DNA of 24,590 nucleotides from DAOPYE01 sp035352715 (GTDB lineage Bacteria; Acidobacteriota; Holophagae; Holophagales; Holophagaceae), in assembly GCA_035352715.1 (NCBI GenBank), contig DAOPYE010000033.1:1-24590 (forward strand). Direction: 5' to 3'. Below are positions 13,530 through 20,824 of the stretch, piece after piece. The notes beneath the pieces are model-generated. The model saw only the letters and a program-made list of their open reading frames with translations. It searched no databases and had not been told where the DNA came from. Each line of letters begins with the position of its first letter. Position 1 is the first letter of the stretch. The position numbers and the translations under genes are program-made.

Positions 13530-14405
13530 ATGACCCAGCCACGCACCCTGAGCGCCTTCCTTGAACTCGCCCAAAAGCATGGACATCCACTGTCCAAAAT
13601 ATTCCTCGAATACGAGATGAAAAGCAGCGGCCAGAGCCTGGAAGCATTGCGCAAGACCATGGCGGATCGGCTGGGCGTCATGCGTTCTGCGCTGGAACGG
13701 GGCCTTCAGCAGCCGCAGCTTTCCCGCAGTGGACTGGTCCAGGGCGATGCCCAGCGCATGAGCGTCTGGATCGACGCCGGCAAAAGCCTGATCGCGCCCG
13801 CCTTTTCGCGCATGGTGGCCGCGGCGCTGGCGGTGGCTGAGGTGAACGCCTGCATGGGGCGCATCGTGGCGGCGCCGACCGCGGGCAGTTGCGGCGTGTT
13901 GCCAGCGGTGCTGCTGGTGATGGCCCAGGAGCGGGGCTTTTCCGATGACGCCTTGGTGGATGCGCTCTTCACGGCGGGGGGCATTGGCCTGGTGATCGAG
14001 AACCATGCCTCGCTTTCCGGGGCGGAAGGTGGCTGCCAGGCCGAGGTCGGCTCCGCGTCGGCCATGGCCGCGGGCGCGCTGGTCGAGTTGATGGGCGGCT
14101 CGCCCGATGATGTGGGACACGCCGTGGCCTTCGCGCTGGCCAACCTCATGGGGCTCATCTGCGATCCCGTGCAGGGATTGGTGGAAGTGCCCTGTGTCCG
14201 CCGCAACGCCATGGGCGCGGTGAACGCCCTGACTTCCGCCGAGATGGCCCTGTCCGGCCAGAAGAGCGTGTTCAGCGCCGACCAGGTGATCGAAACCATG
14301 GGCAACGTGGGACGCCGCCTGCCCGAAGAATTCCGTGAGACCGCTCGGGGCGGCCTCGCGCTGCTGCCCTGTGCCGGTTGCTCTTCCCAGTCGTCGCGAT
14401 CGTGA
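13530..14405 (+). CDS. sdaAA: L-serine dehydratase, iron-sulfur type, alpha subunit
   Basis: Catalytic chain, 291 aa, with an active-site [4Fe-4S] cluster that dehydrates L-serine. Candidate cluster ligands are Cys169 (EGGCQAEVG), Cys211 (LICDPVQG) and Cys222 (VPCVRRN). Their spacings of 42 and 11 residues match, as I remember it, those of the structurally known Legionella enzyme. Other family motifs are APTAGSCGVLPA and NHASLSGAEGG. Near the C-terminus, Cys284 (CAGCSS) sits 62 residues after Cys222, where the tail cysteine that plugs the Legionella active site would be, but seven further residues follow. The ATG is one base after the beta-subunit stop, so the two chains should be made together. 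It converges on the MocR gene with only 30 bases between stops. Confidence 0.95.
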   Translation: MTQPRTLSAFLELAQKHGHPLSKIFLEYEMKSSGQSLEALRKTMADRLGVMRSALERGLQQPQLSRSGLVQGDAQRMSVWIDAGKSLIAPAFSRMVAAALAVAEVNACMGRIVAAPTAGSCGVLPAVLLVMAQERGFSDDALVDALFTAGGIGLVIENHASLSGAEGGCQAEVGSASAMAAGALVELMGGSPDDVGHAVAFALANLMGLICDPVQGLVEVPCVRRNAMGAVNALTSAEMALSGQKSVFSADQVIETMGNVGRRLPEEFRETARGGLALLPCAGCSSQSSRS

Positions 14406-14435
14406 GCGGGAGATGGATGCGGGTGGTCCGCTTCC

Positions 14436-15887
14436 TCACATCGCCATCTGATCCACGGCCTGCTGTAGTTCTTCGGGGGTGAAGCCGGTGAAGCCCATGC
14501 GGGTGAAGGCGTTCTCTCGCCCTTCAAAGTCGTAGTACGAGCCGGGGCGCAGTTTCAGGCCCTTCAGGCCGCAGGAGCGGATCCATAGCTTGAAGCGCAT
14601 GGCGTCGTCGTAGCGGCCGATGCCTTTCAGCCACAGGGCCATGGCGCCGTGCCCGGGCATGATGTGCAGGCGGTCCTGGAAGGTGTGTTCCAGTGCATCG
14701 CGCAGGGCGTCGTGGCGTTCAAGCGCGGCTTTGCGGATGCGCCTTTGGTGGCGGGTGATTTCGCCATCGACCAGCAATTCGGAGACAGCCCATTCGAGGG
14801 CGGGATCGCCCTGCCAGTCCATGCGCTGCCGCGCCTTGGCCAAGCGATCGGACAGGCTGGTGGGCACGCCGAGAAAGGCCACGCGGATGCCCGGCGCCAG
14901 CAGGCGGGACAGGCTGCCGACATACAGCACCTGTCCGGTGGTGTCCTCGGCGGCGAGGGGCCGGGGCATGGGGTCGGAGGCGGGCAGGTAATCGAATTCG
15001 GGGTCCATCTCCAGGATGGGGAAGCGGTAGTGCCGGGACAGTTCCAGCACGCGCTTGCGCCGCGCGGGATCCAGCCGGACGCCGGTGGGGAAATGGCATT
15101 GGGGCGTGAGGATCAGCAGATTGAGCCGTATGCGGCTCAGCAGGGCCTCCAGCGCGTCGGGGTCCAGGCCCTTGGCGTCCACGGGTAGGGGATGGAGTTG
15201 CGCGGAGGAAGCCTGTCGGACGGTTTCCCAGACGTTGGGTGAGCCCGGGTTCTCCACGGCGACGTGGCCTTCCTCGCGCCCGATGAGCGCCTGGGCGACG
15301 AGGCTCACGGCAAAGGCGGAGCTGCGCAGGATCAGGATCTGTTCGGGCTGCGCGGGCAGCGCCCGCTGTTGCGAAAGCAGCTTGCACAGGCCCTCGCGCA
15401 GGCGCAGCAGGCCCTTGGGGTCGCTCGATCCCAGCAGGGTCGGCCCCTTCAAGCGCAAGCCGCGCTGGTAGGCCTGGGCCAGGGCGTCCGTGGGCGCCAG
15501 GCGCGCGTCCGCCACGCCTTCCGACATGTCCATCACCAGGTTTCGCGCATCCGTGATGGGCGCAAGCCGCGCGGGGATATCGAATCCCGGCGTCGTGGGC
15601 ATATCGGCGCGGAAGCGGCTGGAGGGTTCGCGCGGGGCCTGGGATACCGCAAAGCCGCTGCTGGGCTTGGCTTCCACCCAGCCCTGGGCCTCCAGTTCGC
15701 GCAGGGCCACCAGCACCGTGTTGTAGTGGACGCCCAGCCGTTCCGCCAGATCCCGCACGCCGGGCAGCAGCACGCCCGCGGGCACGCGCGCCTTGCGGAT
15801 GGCCGCCAGCACGGCTTCCGCGACCCGGATGTAGAGCGGGCCGTTTCCTCCATCTTCCAGGGATACGTTCAGGTCGCGAATGCGCAT
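14436..15887 (-). CDS. MocR-type GntR regulator with degenerate aminotransferase domain
   Basis: Transcription factor of 483 aa. The N-terminal winged helix of the GntR family (about 15-85) contains GVRDLAERLGVHYNTVLVALRELEAQGW. A fold-type-I aminotransferase-like domain follows (about 130-483), with LTPQCHFPTGVRL, and ILEMDPEFDY where most relatives have EDDYDSEFRY. MocR proteins normally bind PLP through a lysine in a GTFSKxLAPxxR context. Here the motif is GSLSRLLAPGIR, with Arg328 (codon CGC, 14904-14906) in that place. The effector is therefore unlikely to be PLP in Schiff-base linkage. Translation starts at ATG 15887, four bases after the hflX stop, with no clear ribosome-binding site, suggesting coupling to hflX. 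Its targets are unknown; the serine dehydratase genes converge on it. Confidence 0.9.
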   Translation of the reverse strand: MRIRDLNVSLEDGGNGPLYIRVAEAVLAAIRKARVPAGVLLPGVRDLAERLGVHYNTVLVALRELEAQGWVEAKPSSGFAVSQAPREPSSRFRADMPTTPGFDIPARLAPITDARNLVMDMSEGVADARLAPTDALAQAYQRGLRLKGPTLLGSSDPKGLLRLREGLCKLLSQQRALPAQPEQILILRSSAFAVSLVAQALIGREEGHVAVENPGSPNVWETVRQASSAQLHPLPVDAKGLDPDALEALLSRIRLNLLILTPQCHFPTGVRLDPARRKRVLELSRHYRFPILEMDPEFDYLPASDPMPRPLAAEDTTGQVLYVGSLSRLLAPGIRVAFLGVPTSLSDRLAKARQRMDWQGDPALEWAVSELLVDGEITRHQRRIRKAALERHDALRDALEHTFQDRLHIMPGHGAMALWLKGIGRYDDAMRFKLWIRSCGLKGLKLRPGSYYDFEGRENAFTRMGFTGFTPEELQQAVDQMAM

Positions 15888-15891
15888 GGGA

Positions 15892-17067
15892 TCAGACCAG
15901 GATATCCCCAGTCTTTGCCTGCGGGGTTTCCCCGATCTCCCAGTCTTCCAGCTCGCGGGGCCGGGGCGGGCCGGGGATCAGTTCCATCAGCCATTCGCGC
16001 ACCTCGTCCAAGCCATCCTTCGTCAGCGCGCAGGTCTGGACGGCGGCGGGATGGCGGCGTTTCATGTCGATGCGCTTGGGGCGCGTCAGGCGATCCGCCT
16101 GGTTGAGCACCAGCAGGCGGGGATGATCGCCGCAGCCGATCTCGCGCAGGGTGGCGCCCACGATCTTCAGATGGTCTTCCAGTTCGGGGTGGGCGGCGTC
16201 GGCCACCACCAGCATCGCGTCCGCGGTGCGCACTTCGCCCAGGGTGGAGCGGAAGGCCGCGACCAGCTGATGGGGCAGCTTGCGGATGAAGCCCACGGTG
16301 TCGGATATCAGGGCCTGCCGGGGTTGTCCCGTCTCCGCGTCCTGGCCCAGCCACGCGCGCCGGGTGGTCGTGTCCAGGGTGGCGAAAAGCATGTCCTGGG
16401 GCTCGCCTTCGCCGGTCAGCGCCTTGAGCAGGCTGGTCTTGCCCGCGTTGGTGTAGCCCACCAGCGCGATGCGCGGCAGGCCGGGAATGCGGCCCTGGCG
16501 CTGGGTTTCCCGCACCCGCTCCAGGTGGATCAGCTCCTTTTTCAATTGCCCGATGCGCTGGCGGATCATGCGGCGATCCACCTCGATCTGGGTTTCGCCC
16601 GGGCCGCCGCGCAGGCCCACGCCGCCGCCCTGGCGCTCCAGGTGCGTCCACGCGCCCTTCAGCCGGGGCAGTTCGTATTCGCAGCGGGCCAACTCCACCT
16701 GGGCCTTGGCTTCGCGCGTCTTGGCGCGCTGTTCAAAGATGGTCAGGATCAATCCCGTGCGATCCATGGCGTGCAGGCCGGAGAGCTTTTCGATGTTGTG
16801 GACCTGGCTGCCGGATAGTTCGTCATCGCAGATCAGGTATTCGGCGCCCTGGCGTTTGGCCTCGTCGGATACGGATGCCAGCTGGCCGCTGCCGTAGAAC
16901 GTGCGCGAATCCACCGTCGCGCGCTTGAGGATCTGGCGTCCGGCGGGCTCCATGCCGCAGGCGCGCGCCAGCTCCACCAGTTCGGTCAGGTGTTCTGCGA
17001 TCTGTCTGGGGTCATCCTGATGGCCCAGGTGGGCGACGAGAAAACAGCGAGGGGGGCGTCCGTCCAT
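15892..17067 (-). CDS. hflX: GTPase HflX
   Basis: Ribosome-associated GTPase that in other bacteria splits stalled or heat-damaged 70S ribosomes. The 391-residue protein has the N-terminal HflX domain (about 10-110, including TVDSRTFYGSGQL), a linker with the family motif GGGVGLRGGPGETQIEVDRR, and a G domain. G1 is GYTNAGKTS (Lys210), switch I falls in FATLDTTTRR, and G3 is DTVGFI. The G4 motif reads NQAD rather than the common NKxD, a change that could affect guanine recognition. It starts at ATG 17067 with a weak ribosome-binding site. It is divergent from the PilZ gene and is followed after 4 bases by the MocR-type gene, with which it probably forms a two-gene operon. Confidence 0.96.
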   Translation of the reverse strand: MDGRPPRCFLVAHLGHQDDPRQIAEHLTELVELARACGMEPAGRQILKRATVDSRTFYGSGQLASVSDEAKRQGAEYLICDDELSGSQVHNIEKLSGLHAMDRTGLILTIFEQRAKTREAKAQVELARCEYELPRLKGAWTHLERQGGGVGLRGGPGETQIEVDRRMIRQRIGQLKKELIHLERVRETQRQGRIPGLPRIALVGYTNAGKTSLLKALTGEGEPQDMLFATLDTTTRRAWLGQDAETGQPRQALISDTVGFIRKLPHQLVAAFRSTLGEVRTADAMLVVADAAHPELEDHLKIVGATLREIGCGDHPRLLVLNQADRLTRPKRIDMKRRHPAAVQTCALTKDGLDEVREWLMELIPGPPRPRELEDWEIGETPQAKTGDILV

Positions 17068-17173
17068 CCGTCGAGGGTAGCTGAATCCTGCACAGGCGGC
17101 CTATCGAGACGCTAAGCTTTAAGCTTTTCGCGGTTATGGACGATCGTAAACATATAGCTGCAAGTGAGGGATC
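17068..17173. promoter_or_regulatory. Divergent hflX / PilZ-gene promoter region
   Basis: These 106 bases separate two divergent genes. The middle is AT-richer than its surroundings and contains a tandem AAGCTTTAAGCTTT and an ATATAGCTG segment. Promoters for both sides are expected here by orientation, but no box was assigned confidently. Confidence 0.4.
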
Positions 17174-18586
17174 GTGGCCCTATTCGGATCGGGAAAAAGC
17201 AGGAAGGATGCTGGCGCTTCGGAGCTGGTGCTGGCGTATCTTGAGGAAGCCCAGCGGGTGAGGCATCCCCTGTTTCTTCAGGATTCCCGCAAGGTGGATC
17301 TGCCCGCCACGGTGCAGGGCGTGGATGAAAACGCAGGCACGGTGACCTTGCAGCTCTCCGGCCCCTTCACGGCGGACAAGGGCGCGAAGATCTCGCTCAC
17401 CCTGCTGGCGGAGAGTACGCGGATCACCGGGCAGGGGCGCCTGCTGGAGAACCGTGCCGGAACGCTGGTCATGGAGCTTCCCGCCACCCTGGATCTCGCC
17501 GAGCGCCGCAAGCAGCCCCGCGCTCGTCTGAACGCCAAGGAGGGCGCCACGGCGACCCTCCTGACGGGCTTGTTTGATGGCATCGGCGTCAACGGCCTGA
17601 TCGAGAACATCTCCGAGAGCGGCTGCCGCGTCCGCATCGAAAAGGCCATCAACCTGAAGGATGAGCGCCGCCTGCCCCTGGGCAGCGCGCTGTTTCCCTC
17701 CGGTCAGACTTTCATGCTGATCAAGCTCAACAAGGTGCCCCGCTGCCCTGCCGTGATGGAGCTATCGGGCAAGCTGACCTACCTGGGCGATAGCGGCGGC
17801 CTGATCATGGGCGTTGCGTTTGAAAAGCCGAGGCCCGATCTGGCGTCTTCGATCCGCGCCCTCGTCTCCAGCCGATCCTCCAGTTCGCCCACCTCGGTGC
17901 CCCCGAAGGCCCGCCGCAAAGCGCCTTCCGAGAGTGAGATCGAGGTGGCGGCTCAGGCCCCCAGATCCGAGCATTCCGAAGCCAAACCGGTCGAGGCCAA
18001 GTCGGCCGAGATCAAGCCCGCCGAGGCAAAGGCTCCGGAGGTCAAGCCCGTCGAAGCCAAGCCTGCCATGGCCGAAGTCAAACCCGAGTCCCATCCGATC
18101 GGAACTCTGGCGGACCAGGGGCTGCCGGATGGCGCAACGCCGGACGCAGCGCTGGGCGCAGTATTGGGCGATGCCCATCAGGTTCGCAATCCCGCGCTGC
18201 TGCGGTTGAAGAAGCGCACCAAAAGCCTGCTGGTGATGGTGGATTCCGGTGCTGGAGAACTGCTTCGGGATCATCTGCTGGATGAAGGCTACGGCCAGGT
18301 CAACCTCATCGCCACGCCCGAGGAGCTGGTGGTCACTTCGGCGGAGGGCGGCATCGATCTGATCCTCATCGACGTGGGCCTGCCGGTGCTGGAATGCATG
18401 GAATTCATCTCCCGGCTTCACGACGCGGACCTGGAGTTGCCTCCCGTGGTGCTGGCTGCAGAGGATGTCTCGCGCTCGCTCGTGATGGCCGCACACCGCT
18501 GTGGCATCGCCCACCTTCTGGTAAAGCCCTACGAGTTGGACGAGGCTCTCTCCACGCTGTTCGAGGAGACTCTCGGCCTAGCCTGA
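17174..18586 (+). CDS. PilZ c-di-GMP receptor fused to a degenerate receiver domain
   Basis: Soluble signalling protein of 470 aa. Residues about 30-105 resemble the beta-barrel that precedes PilZ in YcgR-type proteins. A PilZ domain follows (about 108-225), with the two c-di-GMP motifs RKQPR (RxxxR, 112-116) and NISESG (NxSxxG, 145-150). A low-complexity EAKP-rich linker spans about 230-320. The C-terminus (about 350-470) is receiver-like: phospho-acceptor candidate Asp400 (LILIDVGLP) and Lys451 (VKPY) are present. However, the acidic pair at the start is reduced to VDSG (Asp357), and the usual Thr/Ser reads Ala (VVLAAE). It starts at GTG 17174 with GAGGG just upstream. It may couple c-di-GMP to motility or surface behaviour; phosphorylation of the receiver is doubtful. 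Confidence 0.85.
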   Translation: MALFGSGKSRKDAGASELVLAYLEEAQRVRHPLFLQDSRKVDLPATVQGVDENAGTVTLQLSGPFTADKGAKISLTLLAESTRITGQGRLLENRAGTLVMELPATLDLAERRKQPRARLNAKEGATATLLTGLFDGIGVNGLIENISESGCRVRIEKAINLKDERRLPLGSALFPSGQTFMLIKLNKVPRCPAVMELSGKLTYLGDSGGLIMGVAFEKPRPDLASSIRALVSSRSSSSPTSVPPKARRKAPSESEIEVAAQAPRSEHSEAKPVEAKSAEIKPAEAKAPEVKPVEAKPAMAEVKPESHPIGTLADQGLPDGATPDAALGAVLGDAHQVRNPALLRLKKRTKSLLVMVDSGAGELLRDHLLDEGYGQVNLIATPEELVVTSAEGGIDLILIDVGLPVLECMEFISRLHDADLELPPVVLAAEDVSRSLVMAAHRCGIAHLLVKPYELDEALSTLFEETLGLA

Positions 18587-18740
18587 TCCTGCCGAAGGCG
18601 CATCCGGTGGATGGGGCTTGGTTTCGGACGTTGTCCCTGTCCGGCGCGACTTAGTGCCCTTGGCGTTGCCTGCGCAGCAGGCCTTGGTGCCCTTGGTGGT
18701 AAATCTTTCTTCGGCCGCGTCCCGTGGACGTTCGCGTGGC
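18587..18740. repeat. Intergenic region with CACCAAG-type repeat between convergent genes
   Basis: This 154-base spacer between two convergent genes holds no gene. At 18651-18710 it carries a second copy of the motif family found before metH: on the minus strand it reads ACCACCAAGGGCACCAAGG, later GCCAAGGGCACTAAG. Between these lies a perfect 6-bp hairpin, GCCTGC-gca-GCAGGC (18668-18682). The position suggests a transcription-stopping or mRNA-end role for both genes, but no long T-run is present. Confidence 0.65.
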
Positions 18741-19607
18741 CTAATCCGGCTGCTCGAAGCGGACTTCATCGAACAGGGCTGCCGCAGCCTGCCAGCCCTC
18801 GCCGCGGCAGCCGAAGTGCCCCAGCACGTAAAGCCCCAGGGCGCGGCCCCGGCGCGCCACCATCGCGGGCAGCTTGCCCTCCAGGGTGGTGGCGTCCAGG
18901 CGGCCTTCGCCCGTGACGACGGTGGAACACCCGCGGCAGGCGGCGTCGAAACCCAGGGTGTCCAGCATGCCCTGGGCGCCGTCGATCAATTCGGCGCCCA
19001 GGGACATCAGCCTGGCGCCCAGCCCTCCCGCGGCCCCAGTGCGCAGGCCTTCGGGCAGATGCAGGGATGCGAGCCGGGCTTCCAGAACGGGAATGTCCTC
19101 GGCTCGCGCGCCCTTCTGGGGACCGAAGATCCGCGCGGCATCGCGCAGCGAGGTTGTCACATCGCAGAAGACGCGAGTGGGGGGCAGGCGCAGTTCTGGC
19201 CAATCCATGCCGCCGTCCACGGTGGCGCTGCCGCCCAGGCCGATCCATAGGCGCGGCGCATCCTGAAAATGGGACAGCAACTGTCCAAAACCCCGGCTGG
19301 ACGTGTTCAATGGATCCAGTTGGTCCAGGCCCGCCAGCCCGATGACCTGGGCGCATTCCAGGGCCACGGTGCCATCGGGCAGGATCAGCACGGGCACGAG
19401 GCGCACGCGCCCAAAAGGATCGGCGGCGGGCCGTGTTTCGATGCATCCGCCCAGGCCGTGATGCAGGCATTCCAGGAAACCGTCGCCGCCATCGGAAAGC
19501 GGTAGCAGGCGATCTGCGGGCTGCGCCAGGAAACGGGCGGCCTCCAGGGGGCTGCGCGTGCCCTTGAAAGCCGTGGGCGCAATGAGGCGCGGGGGTTCCA
19601 TTCGCAT
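18741..19607 (-). CDS. Glycerate kinase, short form
   Basis: Phosphorylates D-glycerate with ATP in the cytoplasm, linking glycerate or serine-derived carbon to glycolysis. Motifs of the GlxK/GarK family are IAPTAFKGT, PLSDGGDGF, DPFGRV, LNTSSRGFGQLL, IGLGGSATVDGG, IFGPQKGA, GAAGGLGARL and VTGEGRLDATTLEGK. At 288 aa it is clearly shorter than the roughly 370-400 aa usual for the family. The shortfall lies between GGSATVDGG and CDVTTSL, where the usual insert is nearly absent, and at the C-terminus. Starts at 19607 and 19601 (MRM) are both possible and neither has a strong ribosome-binding site. It is the last gene of a three-gene leftward unit, 18 bases after the MauE-like gene. Family is confident; substrate specificity is inferred. 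Confidence 0.88.
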   Translation of the reverse strand: MRMEPPRLIAPTAFKGTRSPLEAARFLAQPADRLLPLSDGGDGFLECLHHGLGGCIETRPAADPFGRVRLVPVLILPDGTVALECAQVIGLAGLDQLDPLNTSSRGFGQLLSHFQDAPRLWIGLGGSATVDGGMDWPELRLPPTRVFCDVTTSLRDAARIFGPQKGARAEDIPVLEARLASLHLPEGLRTGAAGGLGARLMSLGAELIDGAQGMLDTLGFDAACRGCSTVVTGEGRLDATTLEGKLPAMVARRGRALGLYVLGHFGCRGEGWQAAAALFDEVRFEQPD

Positions 19608-19625
19608 CGTTTTGGGGCTTCGGGG

Positions 19626-20099
19626 CTAGGCCTGGGGCTTGAACTCTGGCTTGGAACTCGCGGCGAGAAGGTGCGCGGCCAGCAGCAGCAGGCCTAGATC
19701 CCGCAGGATCGCCCATCGCATATCCGACAGGCGCTCGGATTCAGTCTTTACGGGTTCGCCCTGGGTAAAGCAGCCGCAGTCCACCGGGTGTCGGCGGACC
19801 AGGTTGATGCCCAGCGCGAGCGTGAAGACCAGAAGCAGTCCCGTGATCCAGGCCGCCGCTGCGCGAACCCAGCTGCCCAGGCACAGGGCGACGCCGCAGA
19901 ACAGTTCCAGCCAGGGCAGCGTCAACGCGACGGGATGAAGGGCCCACAGCGGCAGCAGCTTGTAGTTCCAGACCGCCTTGGCGAAAGCGGGCGGATCCAT
20001 CACCTTGCTGGTGGCCGCGACGATGAAGATCAGCCCCAGGGCGATCTGGACGCGTGTGTTCAGCCAGGGGTGGAAGATCCAGCGACGCAAATCCCTCAT
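19626..20099 (-). CDS. MauE/DoxX-like membrane protein
   Basis: Integral membrane protein of 157 aa with about four helices (roughly residues 16-32, 52-75, 80-100 and 128-147) and the fold pattern of the MauE/DoxX group: LGLIFIVAATSKVMDP, LPWLELFCGVALCLG and HPVDCGCFTQGEP. The DCGCF motif is typical of MauE-like proteins thought to help thiol-redox or cofactor maturation in the periplasm. Its ATG overlaps the stop of the upstream rhodanese gene (ATGA, 20096-20099), so the two are almost certainly translated together and may act on the same sulfur or thiol substrate. The exact function is unknown in this context. Confidence 0.82.
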   Translation of the reverse strand: MRDLRRWIFHPWLNTRVQIALGLIFIVAATSKVMDPPAFAKAVWNYKLLPLWALHPVALTLPWLELFCGVALCLGSWVRAAAAWITGLLLVFTLALGINLVRRHPVDCGCFTQGEPVKTESERLSDMRWAILRDLGLLLLAAHLLAASSKPEFKPQA

Positions 20100-20791
20100 G
20101 GCTGATCACCCTTTCGAACGGGGCGTCCCGCCTGGGTCCACTCGGGGTATCCGCCGTGGTAGACCCACAGATTGCGATAGCCCAGCCCCATGAGCTTCGA
20201 GGCCAGGATGCGTGAATCCTCGCAGTCTCCGCCGCCGCAATAGATCACCAGGGGATCGCGGCTGTCCGAGCGCACGCGGGCTTCAAACAGGGTGATGCGC
20301 GCATCCAGATCGGATTCCCACACGGGCAGGCACCACGCGCCCGCGATATGGCCCTCGGCGTATTCCCCGCTGCGCCGCGCATCAAGGAAGGGCAGCTTGG
20401 CTTCGAACGCGAGCTGCGCCAGATCTGCCCCCATATCCCGGATGGGAGCGGCCGGTTCGGCCACCAATGGCTCTGGAAAGGCTTTGCGTGTGACGTTTGA
20501 GGCCGCGTTCAAACCAGGGCTGGAAGCGGGGCCTTTTTGGGCAGGCGTGGAAGCGTGGGTGGGCGCGCTAGGCGATGCTGTTGTCGTGGCGTTTGGGGAG
20601 GGTAGCGGCTGAGGGAGCGCGACAGCAAAGGGGGCGATCGCCGTTGGCGCGGGTGAGACGATCGCGGGGACCTGCGTCCAGTCCAGGCGCCGGGCCGGGC
20701 CGCGAAGCGCATTCGAACCCAGGGCCGCTGCCAGGGCCGCCACCGCCAGCACGAGGGCCTGAAGGGCGCTATTGGAAAGGGATTGCCGCAT
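20096..20791 (-). CDS. Membrane-anchored rhodanese-domain protein
   Basis: 231-aa protein. An N-terminal hydrophobic segment (about residues 8-30, LQALVLAVAALAAALG) could be a signal anchor. An Ala/Pro/Ser/Thr-rich linker follows (about 40-95). The C-terminal rhodanese domain (about 120-231) has LPFLDARRSGEYAEGHIAGA and the active-site loop YCGGGDCEDS. Cys185 is the sulfur-accepting residue and Cys190 is a second loop cysteine. It likely carries persulfide sulfur or acts in thiol chemistry outside the cytoplasm. ATG 20791 is used although GGGGAG is immediately adjacent with no proper spacing; the frame stays open far upstream, but that stretch is antisense to the channel gene. It leads the rhodanese, MauE-like, glycerate kinase unit. 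Confidence 0.87.
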   Translation of the reverse strand: MRQSLSNSALQALVLAVAALAAALGSNALRGPARRLDWTQVPAIVSPAPTAIAPFAVALPQPLPSPNATTTASPSAPTHASTPAQKGPASSPGLNAASNVTRKAFPEPLVAEPAAPIRDMGADLAQLAFEAKLPFLDARRSGEYAEGHIAGAWCLPVWESDLDARITLFEARVRSDSRDPLVIYCGGGDCEDSRILASKLMGLGYRNLWVYHGGYPEWTQAGRPVRKGDQP

Positions 20792-20824
20792 CTCCCCATC
20801 ATATCCGGCCGGTATAGTGATCCC
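20792..20824. promoter_or_regulatory. Short divergent promoter region, rhodanese / mscS-like gene
   Basis: Only 33 bases separate the two divergent starts. TATAGT at 20813-20818 is a good -10 candidate for the channel gene, but no -35 box was found at proper spacing. Regulatory elements of each gene probably overlap the coding start of the other. Confidence 0.35.

Noticed and set aside
17976..18096. EAKP-coding near-repeats considered as a separate tandem DNA repeat element
   Set aside because: The units are irregular at DNA level and remain in frame within the PilZ protein. They are best explained as a low-complexity linker.
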